Assembly (NCBI GenBank): GCA_030637805.1
Contig: DAOWFV010000090.1
Location: 1 to 10,086 of the forward strand
Length of the DNA stretch: 10,086 nt
Origin: Acidobacteriota bacterium
GTDB lineage: Bacteria > Acidobacteriota > Thermoanaerobaculia > Thermoanaerobaculales > Sulfomarinibacteraceae
Reading direction: 5' to 3'
Shown one piece after another: positions 1-5,970 of the stretch. The notes under the pieces are model-generated. The model worked only from the letters and a program-made list of their open reading frames with translations. It searched no databases and was not told the origin of the DNA. Position numbers and translations under genes: made by a program. How positions within the stretch are numbered: the first letter of the stretch is position 1; the number at the start of each line of letters is the position of its first letter.

Positions 1-1085
1 AGGAACACCAGAGTCTGGAAGCCGGCGCGCGCCGCTTCGCCCGACATCTGGGCGATTCCGATCGGCCCTGAGACCTGGCGAATCGAGACCTTGCGGGTGA
101 ACAGGCGACCAATGACCCGGAAGGTTTCGCGGGTGATCCGCCGGCAATCCACGACCGCCGCGCGGAGGGCCGCGACCGGCCCGAGTTTCTGGACCACGGT
201 CGGGAAAACAGGCACCACCCCGATCAGACCCCTGCCCCCATCGGATCGGGGGATGACCATGAACTCGAGACTGCGGCCGTCGCGGAGCACCTCGAAGCTG
301 AGCTCTTCACCGGGGTGAGGCGAGATCAACGGTGGAAGATCGTAGAACTGGTCCACGGGCTCGCCGTCGATGGCGATGATTCGGTCCCCCGTCTGCAGGC
401 CGGCGGCAGCCGCGGGCGACCCGGGGCTGAGCCTCACCACTGCTTCGAGGCGGGGCTCGATACCGGCACCCCCGAAGTTGTAATGACCGTCGTGACGCGG
501 GGTCAATGAAATCTCGAGAGTCTCCGCGCCGCGCTCGACTCCCAAGGTCAGGACGGAGTCACCCGCGGTGAGCAAGGCCATCTTGAGATCGCGCCACACC
601 GCCACCTGCTCACCGTCAACCGTTGCCACGAGGTCCCCCTCGCGGAAACCGCCTTCCTCAGCCGGGGATCCAGGCTCCACCCAGCCGACAACCGGCTGCT
701 GCTCGTAGTACGCCGGGGTTTCGACACCGGCGATGAACGCCAGGGCCACGAAGATTACCGCCGCCACGACGTTGGTCAGGGGCCCGGCGAGGAGGATCAG
801 GGCGCGTTTCCACCGCGGCAAAAGCTCGATCGCCTCCGCACCCTCGCCGATGACGTCGGACTCATCCGGCCCGAGGCCGATGATCCGTACATAGCCGCCG
901 AGCGGCACGATCGACAACCGGTAATCCGTGCCTCCACGCTCGAAGCCCCACACCCGCTTGCCGAAGCCGACGGAAAAAACCTCCACCGGCGCGCCGAGGA
1001 GGCGGGCCATGGCGAAGTGACCCGCCTCGTGCACGATAACCAGGACGCCGAGGACAAAAACGAAAGCGACAATACTGATCAGCAT
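1..1085 (-). CDS. rseP: RseP-type site-2 zinc metalloprotease with two PDZ domains, C-terminus cut by window edge
   Basis: Membrane-embedded zinc protease of the RseP/RasP family, which cuts transmembrane segments such as anti-sigma factors in the inner membrane. The frame is open from ATG at 1085 to base 1, giving 361 codons; I translated it by hand. TM1 (residues 2-24) carries the HEAGH zinc motif (H19, E20, H23). A GGYV motif follows at 63-66, the GPLTN motif at 101-105 starts TM2, two PDZ domains lie at about 130-200 and 210-290, and the family motif SGPIGIA is at 339-345. Family members are about 450 residues long, so roughly 80-90 residues, including the LDG motif with the third zinc ligand, lie outside the window. 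Last gene visible in the truA-uppS-cdsA-dxr-rseP operon. Its ATG overlaps the dxr stop by 7 nt (ATGCTGA), and GGAG sits 5 nt upstream. Identification is firm; the substrate is unknown. Confidence 0.95.
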   Translation of the reverse strand, partial: MLISIVAFVFVLGVLVIVHEAGHFAMARLLGAPVEVFSVGFGKRVWGFERGGTDYRLSIVPLGGYVRIIGLGPDESDVIGEGAEAIELLPRWKRALILLAGPLTNVVAAVIFVALAFIAGVETPAYYEQQPVVGWVEPGSPAEEGGFREGDLVATVDGEQVAVWRDLKMALLTAGDSVLTLGVERGAETLEISLTPRHDGHYNFGGAGIEPRLEAVVRLSPGSPAAAAGLQTGDRIIAIDGEPVDQFYDLPPLISPHPGEELSFEVLRDGRSLEFMVIPRSDGGRGLIGVVPVFPTVVQKLGPVAALRAAVVDCRRITRETFRVIGRLFTRKVSIRQVSGPIGIAQMSGEAARAGFQTLVF

Positions 1086-2266
1086 CGAATCTCCGAACGG
1101 TCGACGACCGTCTCATATTTCCTCATGCCCGCCGCTGCGAGCTTCCGCGCCTCGAAATCGGTGGCGAGGACCTGTTCCAGGGACGTCAACGGGTGGTTTC
1201 TCGAGGCCCACGCTTCCAGCGTCGTCTCAACCGTTTCGGCGATGGCGGGCAGTGGGCAACGGCCGTCGAGGAAGGCGGCGACCGCCACCTCATTCGCGGC
1301 GTTGAGAACCGCCGGCATCTCTCCGCCGGCTTGCAAGGCTGAGCGGGCAAGCCTGAGGGCGGGAAAACGAGTTGGGTCGGAGGCCTCGAAGCTCAGGGGC
1401 GGTGCGTTCACCAGGTCGAGGGGGGAAACCGAAGTCTCCAGGCGCTCCGGCCACGAGAGGGCGTAGAGGATCGGCACCCGCATGTCGTTCACCGACAGCT
1501 GCGCGATGATGGTCCCGTCGATATGCTCCACCAGCGAGTGGACGAGGCTCTGGGGATGCACCACGACGTCGATACGGTCGGCGGGCATCCCGAAGAGGTG
1601 GTGGGCCTCTATGATCTCGAGGCCCTTGTTCATCATCGTTGCCGAGTCGATCGTGATCTTCGGCCCCATTTTCCAGGTGGGATGGGCCAGGGCCTCCTCC
1701 ACCGTTGCGCGGGCGATTTCCTCCGCCGACCAGGTGCGGAAGGGGCCGCCGGAAGCGGTGAGGACGAGTCGAGACACGGAGCCCTCGGGCCCCACGCGCA
1801 AGGCCTGGTGGATGGCGCTGTGCTCGCTGTCCACCGGGAGGAGGTTGATACCGGCCCGCTCCACCTCGCCCATCACCAATTCGCCCGCGACGACCAGCGT
1901 TTCCTTGTTGGCGAGGGCAAGGTGTTTGCCGGCGCGGATTGCGGCCAGAGTCGGGGCCAGACCGGCGGAGCCCACCATCGCCGCCACGACCATCTCCCCG
2001 TCGGGATGGCAGGCTGCCTCGGCCAGCCCTTCCTCGCCCCACACCACCCGGGTGTCCGGCAGCTCCGAGGCCAGCGCGTGGGCGTCCTCGCGGCGAGCGA
2101 CGCTGACCAGGGCCGGCCGGTGACGCGCGACTTGGCGGCGCAAGAGGTCGAGATTGCGGCCGGCGGCCAACGCTACGATCTCGAAGTGGTCGGGATTGTC
2201 CTCCACAACCGCCAGGGTGGAGGTGCCGATGGAGCCGGTGGAGCCGAGAACCGCGAGCCTCTTCAT
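1079..2266 (-). CDS. dxr: 1-deoxy-D-xylulose 5-phosphate reductoisomerase
   Basis: Second enzyme of the MEP isoprenoid pathway: it converts DXP to 2-C-methyl-D-erythritol 4-phosphate with NADPH and a divalent metal, in the cytosol. From the ATG at 2266 it is 395 residues, the usual length. Seen: the NADPH-binding loop GSTGSIG (8-14), LANKE (118-122), metal ligands in PVDSEHS (D146, E148) and E217 in MNKGLE, the SGGPF loop (172-176), HPTWKMGPKITIDSAT (196-211), HPQSLVHS (237-244) and NAANEVAVAAF (322-332). A GTG codon directly before the ATG (2269-2267) could start instead. The ATG gives the family-typical MKRLAVLGS start and a TGATG junction with the cdsA stop; the GTG gives a GTGA overlap. 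No clear ribosome binding site precedes either, so translation is probably coupled to cdsA. All active-site motifs are intact. Confidence 0.98.
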   Translation of the reverse strand: MKRLAVLGSTGSIGTSTLAVVEDNPDHFEIVALAAGRNLDLLRRQVARHRPALVSVARREDAHALASELPDTRVVWGEEGLAEAACHPDGEMVVAAMVGSAGLAPTLAAIRAGKHLALANKETLVVAGELVMGEVERAGINLLPVDSEHSAIHQALRVGPEGSVSRLVLTASGGPFRTWSAEEIARATVEEALAHPTWKMGPKITIDSATMMNKGLEIIEAHHLFGMPADRIDVVVHPQSLVHSLVEHIDGTIIAQLSVNDMRVPILYALSWPERLETSVSPLDLVNAPPLSFEASDPTRFPALRLARSALQAGGEMPAVLNAANEVAVAAFLDGRCPLPAIAETVETTLEAWASRNHPLTSLEQVLATDFEARKLAAAGMRKYETVVDRSEIRC

Positions 2267-3075
2267 CACAAGAGCCCGGTCACCAGCAGGTAGCCGAGAA
2301 CCGGAGGCGCGGCGTAGAGCAGGCTGTCCGTGCGGTCGAGGAAGCCACCGTGACCGGGCAGCAGTGACGACGAGTCCTTGACCCCGCTGTCACGCTTGAA
2401 CTGTGACTCCACCAGATCGCCGACAGGGGCGGCCACCGCGAGAACGGTCGCCAGCGCCGCCGTGTGTGTCAGGCCGAGACCGGGGTCGAAGGCTGCCGCC
2501 GCCACGGCCGCCGCCGCGTAGGTGGTGAGGACGCCGCCGGCGAGGCCCTCCCAGGTCTTGTTGGGACTGATGCGCGGCGACATCTTGTGGCGCCCGAAGT
2601 TCTTTCCAACGTAGTAGGCGCCGGAGTCACCGACCCAGATGCAGGCGAGAAAAAAGAGCAGGAGCCGCACCCCCTGCGGATCGCCGGGCCACAGCCGCAG
2701 CCAGCCGAAGCAGGCGCCGGTGACTCCCAGGAAAAGGACCGCGAAAGACCCCGCGGCCACTCCTCCGAGGCTTCCCGTGGGGCTGTCGGGATGGGCGAGG
2801 CGTGCGGTGGGCAGGATCATCAGGATCGAGACGGCCGCGGCCGCCAGCCCTGGTACTCCCCAGATCCAGGAGGCGGCGAGAAGGGCGGCCAGGGCGCTGA
2901 GGGGTAGCCAGCGTCCGGCGTCGAAACCAGCGCTGCGGGCCATGGTGAGGAGCTCGTCGCAGGCCAGGACGACCCCCGCCCCGAGCACCGCCAGGAAGAC
3001 CCACGGCGGGAGCCAGACGATCGCGACGACGAGAACTGGAATGGCGGCTAGCGCGAAGAGCTCACGCTTCCCCAT
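2266..3075 (-). CDS. cdsA: Phosphatidate cytidylyltransferase (CDP-diacylglycerol synthase)
   Basis: Integral membrane enzyme that makes CDP-diacylglycerol from CTP and phosphatidic acid, the branch point to all phospholipids. 269 residues, normal for the family. About seven or eight hydrophobic segments run from residue 6 to 267. Conserved blocks are D150-S-G-A-Y followed by GRHKMSPRISPNKTWEG (161-177), and a complete C-terminal signature S224-x-x-K-R-x4-K-D ... G-H-G-G-x-x-D-R-x-D ending at D250, with only 19 residues after it. The ATG at 3075 has GGGAGA 5 nt upstream and lies inside the end of uppS (14-nt overlap). The stop shares its last base with the dxr ATG. Placement between uppS and dxr is the common bacterial order, supporting co-expression of lipid carrier and phospholipid synthesis. 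Confidence 0.97.
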   Translation of the reverse strand: MGKRELFALAAIPVLVVAIVWLPPWVFLAVLGAGVVLACDELLTMARSAGFDAGRWLPLSALAALLAASWIWGVPGLAAAAVSILMILPTARLAHPDSPTGSLGGVAAGSFAVLFLGVTGACFGWLRLWPGDPQGVRLLLFFLACIWVGDSGAYYVGKNFGRHKMSPRISPNKTWEGLAGGVLTTYAAAAVAAAAFDPGLGLTHTAALATVLAVAAPVGDLVESQFKRDSGVKDSSSLLPGHGGFLDRTDSLLYAAPPVLGYLLVTGLL

Positions 3076-3880
3076 GCTGTTCTCCCGGGGGGGTGAAGAC
3101 GCCGTGATCAGGGGTCAGACCACCGAAACGCCGTTCCCGCCGTTGGTACTCGAGAAATGCCTCCAAGAGGTCAAACTTGGAAAAATCCGGCCAAAGGACC
3201 GGACAGAAGTAGATTTCAGCGTATGCGAGCTGCCAGAGGAGGAAGTTGGAGATGCGTTGCTCTCCCGAGGTGCGGATGAGGAGGTCCGGGTCGGGGATGC
3301 CGCGGGTGGTAAGGTGGGCGACAACCCACGCCTCGTCAATGGCCTCCGGCGCCAGGACGCCGTCGGCAGCCTCGTCGACGGCCCCGCGAACCACGTCCGT
3401 GAGCTCCTGACGGCCGGAATAATTGAGGGCGATCTGCACCACCGTGCCCGTGCAGTCGGCGGTAGCCTCGACTGCGCGGCGGAGCTCCTTCTGAACCGAG
3501 GCGTCGAGCTGATCAATGCGCCCGATGGGACGAAACTGGAGGTTGTTTGCGCGGAGTGTCTCCAGCTCGCGGTTGATGAACTCCTTGAGCAGAGCCATGA
3601 GGGTCAGGACCTCGTGCCGCGGGCGTTTCCAGTTTTCGGTTGAAAAGGCATAGAGGGTGATGACCTGGAGGCCCAGACGCGCCGCAGTCTCCACGGTTTC
3701 GCGAACCGAGCTGATACCGGCACGGTGGCCCTCGACGCGCGGAAGGTTGCGAGCCTGCGCCCAGCGCCCGTTTCCGTCCATGATGATGGCGACGTGGCGG
3801 GGCAGCCTGTGGAGGTCGATTCGCTCCAGTATCTCGCGCTCGCGGGTCCCGGGCTGGGCGATCTCATCGAGTGGTTGCAT
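3062..3880 (-). CDS. uppS: Isoprenyl (undecaprenyl) diphosphate synthase, cis-type
   Basis: Cytosolic/peripheral cis-prenyltransferase that adds isopentenyl diphosphate units to farnesyl diphosphate to form the C55 carrier for peptidoglycan and O-antigen. From the ATG at 3880 it is 272 residues. Seen: HVAIIMDGNGRWA with the catalytic Asp D35, RVEGHRAG (48-55), TLYAFSTENWKRP (75-87), ALNYSGRQE (151-159), RTSGEQRISNFLLWQ (203-217) and the C-terminal YQRRERRFGG (245-254). Start choice: an in-frame GTG at 3910 would add ten residues but has no ribosome binding site. The ATG at 3880 follows GGGGTAAGGTG and leaves the usual short N-terminus; a GTG again sits directly before it. The tail after FGG (about 18 residues) overlaps the cdsA start. 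Bacterial UppS is the best call from operon context; chain length cannot be read from sequence. Confidence 0.96.
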   Translation of the reverse strand: MQPLDEIAQPGTREREILERIDLHRLPRHVAIIMDGNGRWAQARNLPRVEGHRAGISSVRETVETAARLGLQVITLYAFSTENWKRPRHEVLTLMALLKEFINRELETLRANNLQFRPIGRIDQLDASVQKELRRAVEATADCTGTVVQIALNYSGRQELTDVVRGAVDEAADGVLAPEAIDEAWVVAHLTTRGIPDPDLLIRTSGEQRISNFLLWQLAYAEIYFCPVLWPDFSKFDLLEAFLEYQRRERRFGGLTPDHGVFTPPGEQHGEA

Positions 3881-3928
3881 CACCTTACCCCAAGCTCCGG
3901 AGTCTACCACAGCAATTAGCTCGAAAGC

Positions 3929-4699
3929 CTATTCGAAAGAAAGGAGGGGTGAGGGCCGGTAGTAAACCCGCTCCAGGGTGAGGCCGGGGGCAGGCGCGGT
4001 CAACACGGGAGCGCCGGGAATGGGGTCTTCGATGAGGGCTTGGAACTCGCTGACCTGGCGTCGTTCCCACCCGACTTCGAGCAGAGCCCCCACCAGCCGC
4101 CGCACCTGATAGCGGAGGAAGCCCTCGCCGACAAAATCGAAGTCGAGGCCGTCGCGACGGCGGTGCAGCCGCACCCGGAACAGACTGCGAACGGTGGAGC
4201 CAGGACCCGGTTCGGGAACGGTGAAGGAGGCCCAGTCGTGTCTCCCGGGCAGCAGTCGGGCGGCACCGAGGAGGTCCCCCTCCCCCCCCTTCACCTCCAC
4301 CACGGTGGCCGAGCGGGGCTCGAGCCAGGGCAGGGAGGCCTCCCGCCAGCGCGCCCGGTAAGTGTAGAGCTTGCCAAGGGCGCTCTTGCGGGCGTGGAAG
4401 CCCGGGCCGACCGGGCGGGCAGAGCGAATGCGAATCTCCGGCGGCAAAATGTTGTTGAGACCGCGCACCAGACCGTCGGAAGGAATCGCCGTCGGCAGGT
4501 CGGCGTGCGCGACTTGAGCGGCGGCGTGGACTCCGGCGTCGGTACGGCCCGCGCCCACGACCGGCACTCGGCGACCACCAACGAGTGCAGAAAGCGCGCG
4601 TTCGAGCTCACCCTGGACGGTCCGCTGGCCCGGCTGGAACTGCCAGCCGTGGAAATCTCCGCCGAGATAGGCGACGACGAGCTTCATTCGACGGGTCAT
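3929..4699 (-). CDS. truA: tRNA pseudouridine(38-40) synthase
   Basis: Converts uridines 38-40 in the anticodon stem-loop of many tRNAs to pseudouridine. From the ATG at 4699 it is 256 residues, near the family norm. Seen: the N-terminal KLVVAYLGGDFHGWQ (6-20), the catalytic motif GAGRTDAGVHA with nucleophile D54 (49-59), a KSALGKLYTYR block, and FLRYQVRRLVGALLEVG near the C-terminus. Start choice: an in-frame ATG at 4750 would add 17 unusual residues and would overlap the start of the divergent gene. The ATG at 4699 has GAGG 9 nt upstream and fits the family; ATG 4687 is a further option. First gene of the minus-strand operon, 48 nt before uppS. truA as leader of the uppS-cdsA-dxr-rseP cluster is less usual than frr. 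No strong promoter is visible in the 49-nt divergent gap. Confidence 0.95.
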   Translation of the reverse strand: MTRRMKLVVAYLGGDFHGWQFQPGQRTVQGELERALSALVGGRRVPVVGAGRTDAGVHAAAQVAHADLPTAIPSDGLVRGLNNILPPEIRIRSARPVGPGFHARKSALGKLYTYRARWREASLPWLEPRSATVVEVKGGEGDLLGAARLLPGRHDWASFTVPEPGPGSTVRSLFRVRLHRRRDGLDFDFVGEGFLRYQVRRLVGALLEVGWERRQVSEFQALIEDPIPGAPVLTAPAPGLTLERVYYRPSPLLSFE

Positions 4700-4711
4700 C
4701 CCGGCTATCCT
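4683..4711 (+). promoter_or_regulatory. Weak sigma70-like promoter candidate for the exported hypothetical gene
   Basis: TTCATT (4683-4688) and TATCCT (4706-4711) are 17 bp apart and match the -35 and -10 consensus at 3/6 and 4/6 positions. A start near 4718 would give a leader of about 30 nt carrying the ribosome binding site at 4734-4739. The -35 part lies inside the truA coding start. Chance matches of this quality are common, so this is only a candidate. Confidence 0.22.
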
Positions 4712-4733
4712 CGCACGTGGTGAGGCTGAAGAA

Positions 4734-4739
4734 AAGGAG
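4734..4739 (+). promoter_or_regulatory. Ribosome binding site fixing the start at 4749
   Basis: AAGGAG lies 9 nt before the ATG at 4749. It supports this start over the second in-frame ATG at 4755, and is a clear contrast with the cyclase and ubiE starts, which have no such site. Confidence 0.7.
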
Positions 4740-4748
4740 ACGGCTTCC

Positions 4749-5822
4749 ATGGCGATGACCGCGATCGTGGTGGCGGCGACGATGAGTGCGTCGGTGCTTT
4801 CCTCAGGCCAAGTGCAGTTTTTTCCGGGGTCCTACTTCGACACCCGGGTTCGCGTCCCACTCCAGCGCACCGTGATGGAGAGATGGCCGGGGCCGGGAGA
4901 GCTGCTGCGAATGTGGCGGGAGGAGGAGTTGTCGGAGAAGCAGCGCCTGGCGCTCCTCCTTGGCGGGGCGGTGCACCACGACCCAATGCTCCTGCCGACG
5001 TACCGCGAGGCCATCGCCTCGGACTCCCAGCGCCTCCGCCAGGGTGCTGCATATGGCTTCCGCGATCTGCTCGCCGATCTTCGTCCGAACGTTACCGGCG
5101 GCGTGGACGATGAGGCGGCCCGGAAACTGGGAGAAGAAATGGATGCGGTGGCCCAGACCCTGCGTCAGGAGTCCCTCCTCGCCCTCTGGCTACAGGCCGC
5201 TCTCGCCAATGAGGGCGCATCCCTGCCCGGCTGGCAGGGAGTGGTGCTCCAGCGATCGAGCCGGAGCTGTTTTCGGGCGGCCGAGCGCGTGGCGGGCGTG
5301 GCCGATCTCGAGCTTCTGGCAACGGCTTATCGAATTTCAAGGGACCGCTACAACCGGATCGCCCTCATGCAGCTGATCGAGGGGGTGTCCTTGAGTCGCT
5401 TCGTCGTCAAGCCTTCCGGGGAGGGGAAGGGCTGGGGGCCGCACATCTACACCAATGGTCTGAACGATCTGGACTCGGCCTTGCGAAGGTGGTCTCGCGG
5501 CGGCTGCTCCGTCGATGGTGAAGCGGTGCTTCGCGAAAATCTCCGGAAGATGGGGATCGAAGGCGTGGACCCACTGGCTCCCGAGGGTTGCGGCCTGTGG
5601 CGGGGGGTGCTCGCTCGGGGCCTCCCGGCGTGGTGGATGCTGGCGGCCCGCCGGCTCTACGCCTGCGGCGGACCCTGGTTTGAGCTTTCCACTCTCGATC
5701 GAGACAAAGAACGGACCCGCGAGCTGCGCGAGCGCATGCTGGCCTGGTACAAGCCCCCACGACCTAAGGCCCCGCGACCGACCCGAAGACCCCGGCCACG
5801 AGAAGGACAGGAGCGGCGCTGA
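4749..5822 (+). CDS. Unrecognised, probably exported helical protein with a Pro/Arg-rich tail
   Basis: I do not recognise a family. 357 residues. Residues 3-19 form a hydrophobic, Ala/Val-rich stretch that could be a signal peptide, although it lacks the usual basic residue before the hydrophobic core; no lipobox is seen. The body (about 50-330) is mostly amphipathic helix-like sequence; two parts, about 62-112 and 185-217, have the look of HEAT-type helical pairs, but this is an impression and not a motif match. Four cysteines (C174, C253, C281, C306) would suit disulfides if the protein is exported. The end, residues 335-357, is a basic low-complexity tail rich in Pro, Arg and Lys. Base composition matches its neighbours, so nothing suggests recent transfer. 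It has its own ribosome binding site, diverges from truA, and is separated from the cyclase by a 148-nt repeat-bearing spacer, so it is probably transcribed alone. Confidence 0.8.
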   Translation: MAMTAIVVAATMSASVLSSGQVQFFPGSYFDTRVRVPLQRTVMERWPGPGELLRMWREEELSEKQRLALLLGGAVHHDPMLLPTYREAIASDSQRLRQGAAYGFRDLLADLRPNVTGGVDDEAARKLGEEMDAVAQTLRQESLLALWLQAALANEGASLPGWQGVVLQRSSRSCFRAAERVAGVADLELLATAYRISRDRYNRIALMQLIEGVSLSRFVVKPSGEGKGWGPHIYTNGLNDLDSALRRWSRGGCSVDGEAVLRENLRKMGIEGVDPLAPEGCGLWRGVLARGLPAWWMLAARRLYACGGPWFELSTLDRDKERTRELRERMLAWYKPPRPKAPRPTRRPRPREGQERR

Positions 5823-5826
5823 GCCG

Positions 5827-5901
5827 TCAGCAATCAGCCGTTGGCTGTGAGCCACTGAAGAATGACCTGAGTGCTGATCGCTGACTCCTGACCGCTGAAA
5901 G
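5827..5901. repeat. Degenerate 7-bp tandem array, CTGANNN type
   Basis: Begins 5 nt after the stop of the exported hypothetical gene. From 5867 five units follow without a gap: CTGAGTG, CTGATCG, CTGACTC, CTGACCG, CTGAAAG. The left part (5827-5861) keeps the 7-bp step as TCAGCAA, TCAGCCG, TTGGCTG, TGAGCCA, CTGAAGA, with TCAG being the reverse complement of CTGA; a 5-nt piece (5862-5866) separates the two parts. TCAGCAATCAG (5827-5837) can pair with CTGATCGCTGA (5874-5884) with one mismatch, and CAGCC/GGCTG (5835-5847) can form a small inner hairpin. Together with the inverted repeat at 5904-5944 it fills most of the 148-nt gap between genes. Function unknown. Confidence 0.8.
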
Positions 5902-5903
5902 CT

Positions 5904-5944
5904 CCCGGCGGAGCCGGAACCTTCTTGGTTCCGGCTCCGCCGGG
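5904..5944. repeat. Perfect 18-bp inverted repeat (hairpin) with 5-nt loop
   Basis: CCCGGCGGAGCCGGAACC (5904-5921), loop TTCTT, then the exact reverse complement (5927-5944). Eighteen uninterrupted base pairs, mostly G-C, would form a very stable RNA stem or DNA cruciform. Neither side is followed by a run of T, so it is not a standard Rho-independent terminator. It could still end transcription from the upstream gene in another way, protect a 3' end, or be one copy of a dispersed REP-like palindrome. It lies 12 bp upstream of the -10-like hexamer of the cyclase gene and covers where a -35 box would be. Confidence 0.85.
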
Positions 5945-5956
5945 TAGGGGTGGCGG

Positions 5957-5962
5957 TACAAT
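5957..5962 (+). promoter_or_regulatory. -10 hexamer TACAAT of a possible leaderless promoter
   Basis: TACAAT matches the sigma70 -10 consensus at 5 of 6 positions and ends 8 nt before the cyclase ATG at 5971, so transcription would begin at or next to the start codon. No ribosome binding site precedes the ATG, and an in-frame TGA at 5962-5964 rules out an upstream start. No -35 box is visible at normal spacing because that position falls in the hairpin arm. Transcript mapping is lacking, so this is an inference. Confidence 0.45.
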
Positions 5963-5970
5963 GAATCAAA

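Noticed and set aside
1482..2293. Long plus-strand open frames opposite dxr
   Set aside because: dxr is a complete, motif-rich gene on the minus strand; these frames have low-complexity translations and no motif.
4700..4750. TruA starting at 4750 with 17 more residues
   Set aside because: The extra residues are not family-like, the start would overlap that of the divergent gene, and the ATG at 4699 has GAGG upstream and a family-typical N-terminus.
5904..5944. Standard Rho-independent terminator at the 18-bp hairpin
   Set aside because: No run of T follows the stem on either strand; listed as an inverted repeat instead.
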